Shown: piece by piece, positions 7,434 to 16,114 of the stretch | Numbering within the stretch: position 1 is the first letter of the stretch | Layout: each line of letters opens with the position of its first letter | NCBI RefSeq assembly: GCF_900108035.1 | Contig: NZ_FNVS01000021.1 | Span: 1-56,252 of the forward strand | DNA length: 56,252 nucleotides | Origin: Parabacteroides chinchillae | GTDB taxonomy: Bacteria > Bacteroidota > Bacteroidia > Bacteroidales > Tannerellaceae | Direction: 5' to 3' | Position numbers and translations under genes: made by a program | The notes under the pieces: model-generated | Told to the model about the DNA's origin: nothing | The model's input: the letters and a program-made list of their open reading frames with translations, nothing else | Database searches by the model: none

Positions 7434-8846
7434 GTGGAAAATGAACAACTGACAGTTAAAGCAAAAAACAAGAATGACCTGACGCGCGGTCCTGTATGGA
7501 AAGTCATCCTAGGTTTTGCATTGCCGTTACTCATAGGTAATTTATTACAACAACTGTACAACATAACCGACAGCATCATTGTAGGCCGTTTTCTGGGAAA
7601 AGAAGCGCTGGCAGCTGTTTCGGCCTCATTCTTCATATATTACTTTATCATATCTTTTGTAATAGGAATAGGCAGTGGGACATCAGTCGTTGTGTCGCAA
7701 TTTTTCGGTGCCAAAGAATATGGTAAAGTACAACGTGCTTTTTCTTCTTTCTTTATTTTCATGCTTGTTGCCGGCATATTACTGTCTATTACCGGAATGA
7801 TTTTTGCAGAACCCGTATTCAGAATCACCAAAACACCCGAAGAGGTCATACCACAGGCTGTTGTCTATTTCCGCATTTATATAGGAGGAACTTTCCTGTT
7901 TGTAACTTTCAATAGTATTATTTCCATACTCCGGGGCGTAGGAGAATCTTTCCGTCCCATGCTGTTCATCTTACTTTCGACCCTACTGAATATAGCATTA
8001 GACCTGCTTTTTATTATCGGCTTCGGCTGGGGAATAGAAGGTGCTGCCCGGGCAACTGTTATCTCGCAAGGAATAGGCATGTGCGCCGCCCTAATCTATG
8101 TTAACAACCAACATCCGTTGCTTTCCATAAAAAAACAAGATTTATTGTTCGACGGTGCCTTGTTCAAAAAAGGCCTTAAGATAGGTCTGCCTACCAGCAT
8201 ACAACAATGCGCCATAGCTCTCGGCCTTATTGCCTTGCTGGGTATTGTGAACAGTTTCGGCACGGATACGCTTACAGCCTATGGTGCAGCAGGCAAAATA
8301 GACACCATAATTACCCAGGCCATACTAACCCTATCGGGAGCTCTGGCAGCTTTTTGCGGACAAAATATCGGAGCCGGACGATTAGACCGTGTCCAGAAGG
8401 GGGTACGTTTTTCGATGCTGATAAATGTAGTATTCAGTCTAGCTGTTTTTGCTTCCATCTTCTTCTTCGGCGATACGATGATGCTTGCATTTACAAATGA
8501 TCCTGCAGTTATTGACATAGGAAAAGAATACCTGCTGATTGTAGGCGCCTTTTTTATCGTACACGGAATGCTCAACATATTTAACGGAACTTTGCGGGGA
8601 GCCGGAGATACAGTCTTTCCGATGGCCGTAGGCATTGTATGCCTGTGGCTTATTCGTATTCCACTAGCCTACTGGTTAAGTTCCATATTAGGAAGAAGCG
8701 GAATATGGTGGGCTATTTCTTTCAGTATCACAACAGGTACAATTATTACCTATATTTATTACAAAACCGGACGATGGAAAAGTAAGAACATCACAAATAA
8801 GACATCAATTCCCGAAAAAAATGATTTAGGAAATAGTAGTATTTAA
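7434..8846 (+). CDS. MATE family multidrug/metabolite efflux transporter
   Basis: A 470-aa transporter with about 12 membrane helices in two homologous halves, beginning with PVWKVILGFALPLLIGNLLQQ and the IVGRFLGKEALAAV motif of MATE proteins. It should export cationic drugs or metabolites driven by a Na+ or H+ gradient. The substrate is unknown. The start is GTG at 7434, and no in-frame ATG lies nearby. It follows the yihY-type gene by 10 bp and is probably co-transcribed. Confidence 0.9.
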   Translation: MENEQLTVKAKNKNDLTRGPVWKVILGFALPLLIGNLLQQLYNITDSIIVGRFLGKEALAAVSASFFIYYFIISFVIGIGSGTSVVVSQFFGAKEYGKVQRAFSSFFIFMLVAGILLSITGMIFAEPVFRITKTPEEVIPQAVVYFRIYIGGTFLFVTFNSIISILRGVGESFRPMLFILLSTLLNIALDLLFIIGFGWGIEGAARATVISQGIGMCAALIYVNNQHPLLSIKKQDLLFDGALFKKGLKIGLPTSIQQCAIALGLIALLGIVNSFGTDTLTAYGAAGKIDTIITQAILTLSGALAAFCGQNIGAGRLDRVQKGVRFSMLINVVFSLAVFASIFFFGDTMMLAFTNDPAVIDIGKEYLLIVGAFFIVHGMLNIFNGTLRGAGDTVFPMAVGIVCLWLIRIPLAYWLSSILGRSGIWWAISFSITTGTIITYIYYKTGRWKSKNITNKTSIPEKNDLGNSSI

Positions 8847-8866
8847 GAATATGCTTTCTTCTGTTA

Positions 8867-8891
8867 TCTTTTCTGCATTATTGAGAAAAGA
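8867..8891 (+). terminator. weak hairpin after the MATE gene
   Basis: TCTTTTCT (8867-8874) pairs with AGAAAAGA (8884-8891). The stem is A+T-rich, so termination is uncertain. Confidence 0.3.
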
Positions 8892-8907
8892 AATATTCCA
8901 AATTATC

Positions 8908-8915
8908 TACCTTTG
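8908..8915 (+). promoter_or_regulatory. promoter-like TACCTTTG box ahead of the remnant
   Basis: A consensus -7 box 200 bp before the lectin-fold remnant, with no intact gene behind it. It may be the surviving promoter of the lost gene or a chance match. Confidence 0.35.
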
Positions 8916-9104
8916 TTTTTTATAAAGAGTGGCTATATCCAGAGTTCCGAAGGTTATGGCTATCGGAAGTGTGATTTGTAAATTCAGTAACCGACCGACA
9001 GGACAAAAATTACGGATAGGAAATATCATTATTGTGTTCCTGCCAGTTATTCGTTTCTCTTTACGGTCTTATCTGCTTAATTGTATTTATTCCGTATAGT
9101 ATTG

Positions 9105-9329
9105 TACCGGTTACTTTGTGTTCTGCCTGCTGCTGGTTACCGTGATAACGGTAATGGTAGTTCCAACAATCTGGCATCCAACGGCAACTATTGGTCTTCT
9201 ACTCTTAATGCGTCAGGTAAGTCTCCTAAACTGAACTTCAACAGTAGTAATGCCAATACGGGTGAGAACAACCTTGCGTACGGCTTCTCGGTCCGTTGTG
9301 TCCAAGCATTTACAGGCCACTCTTTTGAT
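9105..9329 (+). pseudogene. 3' remnant of a C-type-lectin-fold (variable-protein/FISUMP-like) gene
   Basis: From 9123 the frame reads LPAAGYRDNG, later NYWSSTLNASG, LNFNSSN and ending GFSVRCVQAF. This is the C-terminal signature of Bacteroidales surface proteins with a C-type-lectin-like domain, including targets of diversity-generating retroelements. Immediately upstream, GYFVF reads in another frame, and inserting one base at about 9122 would restore GYFVFLPAAGYR, so there is a one-base deletion. No upstream domain, signal peptide or reverse transcriptase is present. The asparagine-rich stretch resembles retroelement variable repeats. It runs up to the ribE stop. Confidence 0.7.
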
Positions 9330-9929
9330 TCAATTCTTTATCATCTTGCTGATATACTTACCAACAATATCGAACTCAAGATTTACCACCGTACCTTTTT
9401 CTATCTGGCAGAAATTGGTATGATCATGGGTAAAAGGGATAATGGCAACCTGAAAACCATTCTCTTTTGAATTGCAAACAGTAAGGCTAACACCATTCAC
9501 ACACACAGAGCCTTTTTCTACTGTCAGATAACCTTGCTTGGCCATTTCTTTATCATAAGGATATTCAAAAGTATAATACCAACTGCCATTTGCGTCTTCC
9601 ACATTAGTACAAACAGCTGTCTGATCCACATGTCCCTGTACAATGTGACCATCTAAACGTCCATTCATCAACATACTTCTCTCTAAGTTCACCAATGATC
9701 CATGTTTTAATAAGCCCAGATTAGAACGTTCCAATGTCTCCCGCATTGCTGTCGTAGTAAATGTATTTCCTTCTTTACGAACCACTGTCAGGCATACTCC
9801 ATTATGCGCTACGCTTTGGTCTATTTTCAATTCATCGACAAAAGAGCATTCCATTGTAATATGTATATTATCCTTATCATGCTCAATGTTAACCACCCGC
9901 GCTGTTTCTTCTATTATTCCTGAAAACAT
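9330..9929 (-). CDS. ribE: riboflavin synthase alpha subunit
   Basis: A 199-aa enzyme that converts two 6,7-dimethyl-8-ribityllumazine molecules into riboflavin plus the pyrimidinedione in the last step of riboflavin synthesis. It begins with the family-typical MFSGIIEE and contains two lumazine-binding barrels, each with an NGVxLTV motif (43-49 and 145-151). The length is normal. It is monocistronic. I see no FMN riboswitch in the short upstream region. Its 3' end abuts the decaying lectin-fold remnant on the other strand. Confidence 0.95.
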   Translation of the reverse strand: MFSGIIEETARVVNIEHDKDNIHITMECSFVDELKIDQSVAHNGVCLTVVRKEGNTFTTTAMRETLERSNLGLLKHGSLVNLERSMLMNGRLDGHIVQGHVDQTAVCTNVEDANGSWYYTFEYPYDKEMAKQGYLTVEKGSVCVNGVSLTVCNSKENGFQVAIIPFTHDHTNFCQIEKGTVVNLEFDIVGKYISKMIKN

Positions 9930-9955
9930 ACGAATATTGTTTTAATGTTTAACGG

Positions 9956-9963
9956 CAAAGATA
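9956..9963 (-). promoter_or_regulatory. -7 box of ribE
   Basis: TATCTTTG on the minus strand, 26 bp before the ribE start. Confidence 0.55.
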
Positions 9964-10018
9964 CGAATTTACTTATTAAAATCGTATACATTCAAACCAA
10001 TCCGGGAATTAATATAAA

Positions 10019-10058
10019 AGACAAAAAGCCTCCTCTGAAAAAAGGAAGCTTTTTGTCT
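10019..10058 (-). terminator. pfp terminator
   Basis: A 15-bp stem with one mismatch (10019-10033 with 10044-10058) whose arms end in an A/T run on each side. It lies just after the pfp stop on the minus strand. Confidence 0.75.
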
Positions 10059-10081
10059 ATTCTGTTATAATAAGAAAATTC

Positions 10082-11728
10082 TTACTTAGCCTGTTCCAGT
10101 TGCAAAGTCTTGGTAGGCTCGTCGCATACTTCAGTCGGACCGAAATACTGGATAGGACCCGGATAAACATAGCTGGTAGTCATAGCCCATTCATCACGGT
10201 TGGCTGCAAATTTCTTAAATGGAGCACCATCCAGTTTAACCAGAGCTTTCTGGATAACCGGTTTCATTTCGCCATGACGACGTTCCATATTCATCATCAT
10301 AGTAACAGGAATACCACCGGCAATCCATTTGTCGGCCGGAGCAGTTGTGTTACGTACAGATGACATATAGCCTGTCTTACCCGAAGCAATCAAACAAGAA
10401 GCCGTATATCCCAAAGAATAACAGTAGTCGGCATCATAATTTGACGGAGCAGCGCAACGTCCTTCATAACCGAAAAAGTGATGTTGTGCAGCAAATTTAC
10501 CCACATATTTACCTTCTGCTTTCCATTCAGCCAATTTCTTACCAACCATTTCGGACAGTAATTTTTCTGTTTCGATCAAAGAAACCTGAACATTTCCGTG
10601 CGGATCGCGATCCAAAGACAACTGACGGGCTACGCCTTCAGGAAGAGAAGCATACAGGTCTGAGTTTTCTTTTGTCAGCTTACTGATGATATATGCACGT
10701 TGTTCGCTTTTCTTAATCATCTTAAATTCTACATCGTTCTTAGCAAGGAAGTCATTCAATTCTGCAATCAAACGTTTCATAGCCGGAACAAATTCAATCA
10801 AGCCTTCAGGAATCAAAACCGTACCGAAGTTATTTCCCTCGGCAGCACGCTTTGCAACAATCTCTGCTATATAAGTCACGATATCATCCAGAGACATGTT
10901 CTTTTCTTCTACCTCTTCCGAAATAATACAGATATTCGGTTGAGTCTGTAAAGCACATTCCAATGCAATATGAGAAGCAGAACGTCCCATCAATTTAATA
11001 AAGTGCCAGTATTTCTGTGCAGAATTACAGTCACGTTGGATATTACCAATAACTTCAGAGTAAACTTTACAAGCAGTATCGAAGCCGAAAGACGTTTCGA
11101 TCTGTTCGTTCTTCAGGTCGCCATCAATCGTTTTCGGACAACCAATTACTTGTACACCTGCATTGATAGCCTTATAATATTCGGCTAATACGCAAGCATT
11201 TGTATTTGAATCGTCGCCACCAATTATAACCAAAGCCTTAATGTCTAATTGTTTTAAGATCTCAAGACCTTTATCAAATTGTTCTGTCGTTTCCAATTTA
11301 GTACGGCCGGAACCAATCATATCAAATCCACCGGTATTACGATACTCATCAATAATATCGGCAGTAAGTTCCATATATTTGTGATCAATCAAACCGCCCG
11401 GGCCAAGAATAAAGCCATATAAGCGAGAAGTTGCGTTATGAGCTTTGATTCCGTCAAACAAACCGGCAATCACATTATGACCGCCAGGAGCCTGACCTCC
11501 GGAAAGGATCACACCCACATTCATAGCCGGCATTGCTTTCTTTTCATTACTTTTTTCGAAAGTAACGACAGGCATACCATACGTGTTAGGGAACAATTTC
11601 TTGATTTCTTCCTGATCGGCCACTGATTGAGTATACTCGCCATCTACAGCCTTAACAGCACTTTTCAAAGCAGCAGGTACCTTTGGTTGGTAAGCTGCTC
11701 TCGCGATTTGTAATGCACTCTTTGTCAT
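10082..11728 (-). CDS. pfp: diphosphate--fructose-6-phosphate 1-phosphotransferase
   Basis: A 548-aa PPi-dependent phosphofructokinase of the long (plant-beta/PfpB-like) class, which interconverts fructose 6-phosphate and fructose 1,6-bisphosphate using pyrophosphate. The sequence shows GGQAPGGHN (77-85), GGDDSNTN (170-177) and [10 protein letters not shown] (198-207). The aspartate in GGDDS, where ATP enzymes have glycine, is the known mark of PPi specificity. This makes the glycolytic step reversible and saves ATP. It is monocistronic with its own promoter and terminator. Confidence 0.95.
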   Translation of the reverse strand: MTKSALQIARAAYQPKVPAALKSAVKAVDGEYTQSVADQEEIKKLFPNTYGMPVVTFEKSNEKKAMPAMNVGVILSGGQAPGGHNVIAGLFDGIKAHNATSRLYGFILGPGGLIDHKYMELTADIIDEYRNTGGFDMIGSGRTKLETTEQFDKGLEILKQLDIKALVIIGGDDSNTNACVLAEYYKAINAGVQVIGCPKTIDGDLKNEQIETSFGFDTACKVYSEVIGNIQRDCNSAQKYWHFIKLMGRSASHIALECALQTQPNICIISEEVEEKNMSLDDIVTYIAEIVAKRAAEGNNFGTVLIPEGLIEFVPAMKRLIAELNDFLAKNDVEFKMIKKSEQRAYIISKLTKENSDLYASLPEGVARQLSLDRDPHGNVQVSLIETEKLLSEMVGKKLAEWKAEGKYVGKFAAQHHFFGYEGRCAAPSNYDADYCYSLGYTASCLIASGKTGYMSSVRNTTAPADKWIAGGIPVTMMMNMERRHGEMKPVIQKALVKLDGAPFKKFAANRDEWAMTTSYVYPGPIQYFGPTEVCDEPTKTLQLEQAK

Positions 11729-11779
11729 TTCTTAATCTTATTTATTTAGAAATTATCTGATTCATTTTCAAAAGCGGTG

Positions 11780-11787
11780 CAAATATA
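11780..11787 (-). promoter_or_regulatory. -7 box of pfp
   Basis: TATATTTG on the minus strand, 51 bp before the pfp start. Confidence 0.5.
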
Positions 11788-11859
11788 GAATTTTTTCTTC
11801 AATTTCACATACAATCTGTTTGTCGATTTTAAGGAACATGCCCATACTAATGATTTTAC

Positions 11860-11901
11860 AAAAAGATCGGGATGATTTTTAAAAATGATCCCGATCTTTT
11901 T
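11860..11901. repeat. dispersed palindrome, copy 1
   Basis: A 42-bp symmetric element with 21-base arms and one mismatch, containing GATCGGGATGAT and ATGATCCCGATC. It lies upstream of the pfp promoter in gene-free DNA. Related copies occur at 20352, 43247 and 54068. The rest of 11788-12077 holds no gene I can support. Confidence 0.8.
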
Positions 11902-12077
11902 ATTATATTGTCTGTAAAAAAATCGACTATTAATTTTCACACTCAAAAAAACATTCGGATGAAACTTTAAAACCATTAATCTGTAATCCTGGTATTTTTT
12001 TCCGTAATTTATCTACAATACATATCCCTGGTTATTTCTTATGGCAGACAACCAGCAAAGAAAGGATAAGTAAGAAA

Positions 12078-12115
12078 AAAGAGACTGCCTAACTTTTTTG
12101 TTAAACAGTCTCTTT
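12078..12115 (-). terminator. terminator of the tRNA-Asp pair
   Basis: AAAGAGACTG (12078-12087) pairs perfectly with 12106-12115. On the minus strand the stem is followed by TTTTTTCTT. Confidence 0.8.
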
Positions 12116-12139
12116 GCTTTAATTTGCTATTCGCTTTCG

Positions 12140-12213
12140 CGGTGCGTACGGGACTCGAACCCGTGACCCCATGCGTGACAGGCATGTATTCTAACCAACT
12201 GAACTAACGCACC
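12140..12213 (-). tRNA. tRNA-Asp (GTC), second of tandem pair
   Basis: A 74-nt cloverleaf. The acceptor stem GGTGCGT/ACGCACC carries discriminator G, the D arm is TTAGTTCAGTTGG, the anticodon loop CTGTCAC holds anticodon GTC, and the T arm is CGGGTTCGAGTCCCG. The 3' CCA is not encoded. The sequence is identical to the copy at 12245-12318. Confidence 0.97.
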
Positions 12214-12244
12214 AATTATAAAAAAGGAACTTCCAAATATTGTG

Positions 12245-12318
12245 CGGTGCGTACGGGACTCGAACCCGTGACCCCATGCGTGACAGGCATGTATTCTAAC
12301 CAACTGAACTAACGCACC
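12245..12318 (-). tRNA. tRNA-Asp (GTC), first of tandem pair
   Basis: Identical in sequence to the copy 31 bases downstream, with the same GTC anticodon and no encoded CCA. Both copies are read from the promoter at 12357 and end at the shared terminator at 12078. Confidence 0.97.
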
Positions 12319-12356
12319 AATATGTTCCTAAAGACAACCCCCTCTCGATTGCGGTG

Positions 12357-12387
12357 CAAAGGTAAATATTATTTTCATATACACAAT
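12357..12387 (-). promoter_or_regulatory. promoter of the tRNA-Asp pair
   Basis: On the minus strand ATTG (12384-12387) lies 19 bp before TACCTTTG (12357-12364). Spacing is ideal and there is one mismatch in the -33 element. Confidence 0.65.
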
Positions 12388-12581
12388 AGGCCAAGGAAAT
12401 ATTTTACAAACATTTTCTACACCTATGCTGAAAATCAATACAAAAAGACCTCAAATTCATTATAAAGATAAAATCAGCAAGACATAATCTTTAAACCACT
12501 ATCCAAACAGGCAGTTTATTACAAATCAAACCCTTTTTGCAACTTTTCATCAACTATATATAATATGTTATGATAATTTGC

Positions 12582-12589
12582 TACTTTTG
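12582..12589 (+). promoter_or_regulatory. -7 box of the hisH operon
   Basis: TACTTTTG, 26 bp before the hisH start. The -33 element is not evident. Confidence 0.5.
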
Positions 12590-12615
12590 CATCTCAATAT
12601 AAAAGCGTAACAAGA

Positions 12616-13206
12616 ATGGATGTAGCCATTATTAAATATAATGCCGGAAATATTTACTCTGTAGACTACGCATTAAAGCGGCTAGGCATTACTCCCGTTA
12701 TTACAGCTGATCCGGAAATTCTTTGCAAGGCTGATAAAGTTATCTTCCCGGGTGTTGGTGAAGCTTTCACTACAATGGAATATTTAAAGGAGCATAAACT
12801 TGACAGCTTAATCCGTAATCTAAAACAGCCGGTGCTTGGCATTTGCCTTGGCATGCAATTAATGTGCCGGCATTCGGAAGAAGGAAATGCCAATTGCCTA
12901 GGTATATTCGATACGGAAGTAAAACTATTCGCTCCCAGAAAGCATGAAGACAAAGTGCCTCACATGGGCTGGAATACACTTACCAATGTTAAAAGTAAAT
13001 TATTTAACGCAGGATTGGAAAACAAATTTGTTTATTTTGTACATAGTTACTATGTGCCAATAAACAATTATACCGCTGCAACTACCGACTATATACTTCC
13101 TTTTAGTGCTGCATTGCACAAAGATAATTATTATGCAACACAGTTTCATCCGGAGAAAAGTGGTTCGGTTGGCGAAATTATTTTAAATAACTTCCTAAAA
13201 TTGTAA
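12616..13206 (+). CDS. hisH: imidazole glycerol phosphate synthase, glutaminase subunit
   Basis: A 196-aa class I glutamine amidotransferase that supplies ammonia to HisF in step five of histidine synthesis. The nucleophile is C77 in GICLGMQ, and the other triad members are H178 and E180 in QFHPEKSG. The length is normal. It is first in a tight hisH-hisA-hisF-hisIE run (7 bp to hisA) whose partner hisF encodes the cyclase subunit. The earlier histidine genes (hisG, D, C, B) are not in this window. Confidence 0.96.
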   Translation: MDVAIIKYNAGNIYSVDYALKRLGITPVITADPEILCKADKVIFPGVGEAFTTMEYLKEHKLDSLIRNLKQPVLGICLGMQLMCRHSEEGNANCLGIFDTEVKLFAPRKHEDKVPHMGWNTLTNVKSKLFNAGLENKFVYFVHSYYVPINNYTAATTDYILPFSAALHKDNYYATQFHPEKSGSVGEIILNNFLKL

Positions 13207-13213
13207 CAGCAAT

Positions 13214-13933
13214 ATGATAGAACTTATTCCTGCTATCGACCTGATTGACGGTAAATGTGTACGTCTGACTCAAGGAGATTATAGCACAAAAAAGATATAT
13301 AACGAAGACCCGTTGGAGGTCGCTAAAATATTTGAAGATCACGGGATACGCCGTCTTCATGTAGTTGATCTTGATGGCGCCCGTGAAGGACGGATTATCA
13401 ACTATCGTACTCTTGAACGAATTGCCAGCCGTACCTCTTTAATCATAGATTTCGGAGGAGGACTAAAACAAGAAGACGATCTGGAAATTGCTTTCGAAAG
13501 CGGTGCACAAATGGTTACAGGAGGAAGTATTGCTGTAAAAAAACCGGAAATTTTCACTTCATGGATTAAAAAATTCGGAAGCGAAAAGATTATTCTGGGA
13601 GCAGATGCAAAAGATAAAAAAATTGCAATTAGCGGATGGGAAGAAACTACTGATAAAGAATTGATTCCTTTTATACAAGATTATTATGATAAAGGAATCA
13701 CAAAAGCCATCTGCACGGATATATGTAAAGATGGTATGCTACAAGGCCCTTCCATCGAACTTTATCAAGAGATCCGGGAAATGATACCTTTCATTTATAT
13801 TATTGCAAGCGGAGGTGTTAGCTCTATTGAAGACATCGAAAAATTAATAGAGGCCAAAATCCCTGCTGTTATCTTTGGCAAAGCTATTTACGAAGGTAAA
13901 ATCCAGTTGAAAGACTTGATTAAATTCACTTAA
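13214..13933 (+). CDS. hisA: phosphoribosylformimino-5-aminoimidazole carboxamide ribotide isomerase
   Basis: A 239-aa (beta/alpha)8 isomerase that opens the ribose ring of ProFAR to give PRFAR, the substrate of HisHF. The N-terminal [19 protein letters not shown] block carries the first catalytic aspartate (D9), and ASGGVSS near 195-201 is the phosphate-binding loop. It is related to HisF by ancient duplication. It lies between hisH and hisF. Confidence 0.96.
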   Translation: MIELIPAIDLIDGKCVRLTQGDYSTKKIYNEDPLEVAKIFEDHGIRRLHVVDLDGAREGRIINYRTLERIASRTSLIIDFGGGLKQEDDLEIAFESGAQMVTGGSIAVKKPEIFTSWIKKFGSEKIILGADAKDKKIAISGWEETTDKELIPFIQDYYDKGITKAICTDICKDGMLQGPSIELYQEIREMIPFIYIIASGGVSSIEDIEKLIEAKIPAVIFGKAIYEGKIQLKDLIKFT

Positions 13934-13948
13934 TCATCGAAAGGATAT

Positions 13949-14704
13949 ATGCTTGCAAAAAGAATCGTACCATGCCTGGATATTAAAGACGGAAAAACAG
14001 TCAAAGGAATAAATTTCGTCAATTTCCGCGATGCCGGCGACCCTGTTGAACTGGGTGCCCAATACAGCCGTGCCGGAGCGGATGAGTTGGTATATCTAGA
14101 CATCACAGCCTCGCATGAAGGGCGGAAAACTTTTACAGAACTGGTAAAAAAGGTAGCAGCAAACATCAGTATACCATTTACCGTGGGTGGAGGTATCAAC
14201 GAAATGAAAGATGTAGACCGGTTATTAAGCGCCGGAGCCGACAAAGTATCTATAAATTCTGCCGCTTTACGCAATCCTGACCTTATAGAAGACATTGCAA
14301 AAAACTTCGGGAGCCAGGTGTGTGTAGTAGCTATTGATGCGAATTTTGAGAACGGAAACTGGATTTGCTATTTGAATGGTGGACGCATTGCAACTGATAA
14401 GAGTCTATTTGCTTGGGCTGCAGAAGCAGAAAGCCGCGGAGCCGGAGAAATTCTATTTACAAGCATGACACACGACGGTGTAAAAGACGGTTATGCCAAT
14501 AAAGCGTTGGCTACATTAGCAGATTCTCTACATATCCCAATAATTGCATCCGGAGGTGCAGGAAAGAAAGAACATTTCCGCGATGCATTCACATCAGGAA
14601 AAGCAGATGCAGCATTGGCTGCAAGTGTATTCCATTTCGGCGAAATAAGTATTAGCGATTTAAAGCAATATCTTTTGAACGAAAAAATCAATGTAAGAAT
14701 ATAA
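13949..14704 (+). CDS. hisF: imidazole glycerol phosphate synthase, cyclase subunit
   Basis: A 251-aa (beta/alpha)8 barrel that uses HisH-derived ammonia to convert PRFAR into imidazole glycerol phosphate and AICAR. Catalytic D11 ([10 protein letters not shown]) and D130 ([11 protein letters not shown]) are both present, as are the phosphate-binding TVGGGI and ASGGAG loops. The length matches the family. It is translated 15 bp after hisA. Confidence 0.97.
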   Translation: MLAKRIVPCLDIKDGKTVKGINFVNFRDAGDPVELGAQYSRAGADELVYLDITASHEGRKTFTELVKKVAANISIPFTVGGGINEMKDVDRLLSAGADKVSINSAALRNPDLIEDIAKNFGSQVCVVAIDANFENGNWICYLNGGRIATDKSLFAWAAEAESRGAGEILFTSMTHDGVKDGYANKALATLADSLHIPIIASGGAGKKEHFRDAFTSGKADAALAASVFHFGEISISDLKQYLLNEKINVRI

Positions 14705-14717
14705 ACGATATAAGAAA

Positions 14718-15314
14718 ATGAAATTAGATTTTGAAAAAATGGGCGGCCTGATTCCTGCTATTGTACAGGATGTTAACACAAACAAAGTATTGATGTTGGG
14801 CTTTATGAACGAAGAAGCTTACGAAGAAACAAAAGAAACAGGCAAAGTTACATTTTTCAGTCGCACCAAAAACCGCCTGTGGATGAAAGGCGAAACAAGC
14901 GGTAACACATTACAGGTTGTAAACATGATGGTGGATTGCGATAATGATACGATCCTGATTAAAGCTATTCCTGCCGGTCCTGTTTGCCATACAGGTGCTG
15001 ATACTTGTTTCGGAGAAAAGAACATAGAAGACATTATGTTTCTGAAATACCTTCAAGACTTCATCGAACGCCGCCGTCAGGATATGCCGGAAGGTTCATA
15101 TACAACCTCACTATTCCAAAAAGGTGTAAACCGCATGGCACAAAAAGTAGGTGAAGAAGCTGTAGAAACCGTTATCGAAGCAACAAACGGAACAGAAGAT
15201 GGTTTTATATACGAAGCCGCCGACTTAGTTTATCATCTCATTGTATTGCTTACAAGCAAAGGACTTCGTCTGGAAGACCTTGCCCGTGAGCTAAAGAAAA
15301 GACATAAAGGCTAA
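14718..15314 (+). CDS. hisI: bifunctional phosphoribosyl-AMP cyclohydrolase / phosphoribosyl-ATP pyrophosphatase
   Basis: A 198-aa HisI-HisE fusion catalysing steps two and three of histidine synthesis. The N-terminal cyclohydrolase (about 1-105) contains the metal-binding DCDNDT and VCHTGADTCF motifs. The C-terminal MazG-like pyrophosphatase (about 110-198) shows QKVGEEAVETVIEA and EAADLVYHLIVLL. It is often named hisIE. It is the last his gene, only 8 bp before the FtsE-like gene. Confidence 0.96.
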   Translation: MKLDFEKMGGLIPAIVQDVNTNKVLMLGFMNEEAYEETKETGKVTFFSRTKNRLWMKGETSGNTLQVVNMMVDCDNDTILIKAIPAGPVCHTGADTCFGEKNIEDIMFLKYLQDFIERRRQDMPEGSYTTSLFQKGVNRMAQKVGEEAVETVIEATNGTEDGFIYEAADLVYHLIVLLTSKGLRLEDLARELKKRHKG

Positions 15315-15322
15315 TAATAATT

Positions 15323-15997
15323 ATGGAAGAAATTCTGCTCAAATTAGAAGGTATAGAAATATGCCGGGATGAAAATGTAATTTTGCATGATGCATCTTTT
15401 ACGCTTCATAATGGAGAATTTGTATACGTTATCGGAAAAGTGGGATCAGGGAAAAGCAGCTTGCTAAAATCGCTGTATTGCGAAATTCCCATCATACACG
15501 GCGAAGCTTGGCTGATGAATTACAATCTTTGCAAAATGAAACGGAAAGACATCCCTTTCCTTCGCAGAAAACTGGGCATCGTCTTCCAGGATTTTCAACT
15601 GCTAACCGACCGTTCTGTCACAAAAAACCTGGAATTCGTACTGAAAGCAACCGGATGGAAAAAAAAGACAGAAATCAGTTCCCGTATTACAGAAGTGCTT
15701 ACTCAGGTCGGTATGCAGGATAAAGGATATAAAATGCCACACGAATTATCCGGTGGCGAACAGCAGCGTATTGTTATAGCGCGCGCTTTACTAAATGATC
15801 CGAAGCTGATTTTAGCAGATGAACCAACAGGTAATCTGGATCCGGAAACCAGCGGACAAATAGTACAATTATTACACGATATTTGTCAAAAAGGAACAGC
15901 AGTAGTAATGACTACTCATAATTATACTTTAGTGCACAACTATCCGGCACGTATCGTAAAATGCGAGAATGCGTGCCTAAGTGATGTAGGAGAATAA
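15323..15997 (+). CDS. ftsE: FtsE-like ABC ATPase
   Basis: A 224-aa ABC ATPase with Walker A GKVGSGKSS (38-46), Q-loop VFQDFQLL (87-94), signature LSGGEQQR (142-149) and Walker B LILADEP (162-168). FtsE works with the membrane protein FtsX to activate peptidoglycan hydrolases at division. No ftsX-like gene is adjacent, so the partner must be encoded elsewhere, and a lipoprotein-release (LolD-like) role cannot be excluded. It appears to be co-transcribed with the his genes, and a promoter for lysC begins just after its stop. Confidence 0.8.
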   Translation: MEEILLKLEGIEICRDENVILHDASFTLHNGEFVYVIGKVGSGKSSLLKSLYCEIPIIHGEAWLMNYNLCKMKRKDIPFLRRKLGIVFQDFQLLTDRSVTKNLEFVLKATGWKKKTEISSRITEVLTQVGMQDKGYKMPHELSGGEQQRIVIARALLNDPKLILADEPTGNLDPETSGQIVQLLHDICQKGTAVVMTTHNYTLVHNYPARIVKCENACLSDVGE

Positions 15998-16006
15998 TTT
16001 TTTATT

Positions 16007-16014
16007 TACCTTTG
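16007..16014 (+). promoter_or_regulatory. -7 box of lysC
   Basis: TACCTTTG, 100 bp before lysC. It implies a leader of about 95 nt containing small hairpins, including CCGGATAAATCCGG (16059-16072). Confidence 0.5.
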
Positions 16015-16114
16015 CAACGTATTTACATACAGGAATATGTATTCTGTAATTATACATCCCGGATAAATCCGGTTTCGATAGAAAAGACGAACAATTTAAT
16101 ACAGTAAAAAGAAA

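Noticed and set aside
9081-9470. 129-aa rightward ORF as an intact gene
   Set aside because: Only its middle resembles a protein family. The start is frameshifted and its end runs through antisense ribE.
9930-10018. FMN riboswitch before ribE
   Set aside because: The upstream region is too short and none of the conserved RFN-element blocks is visible.
11746-11976. 76-aa leftward ORF
   Set aside because: It spans a palindromic repeat and the pfp promoter. Composition is Phe/Lys-rich and non-coding in character.
16015-16114. Lysine riboswitch before lysC
   Set aside because: The leader is under 100 nt, whereas the L-box aptamer needs about 175 nt with five helices.
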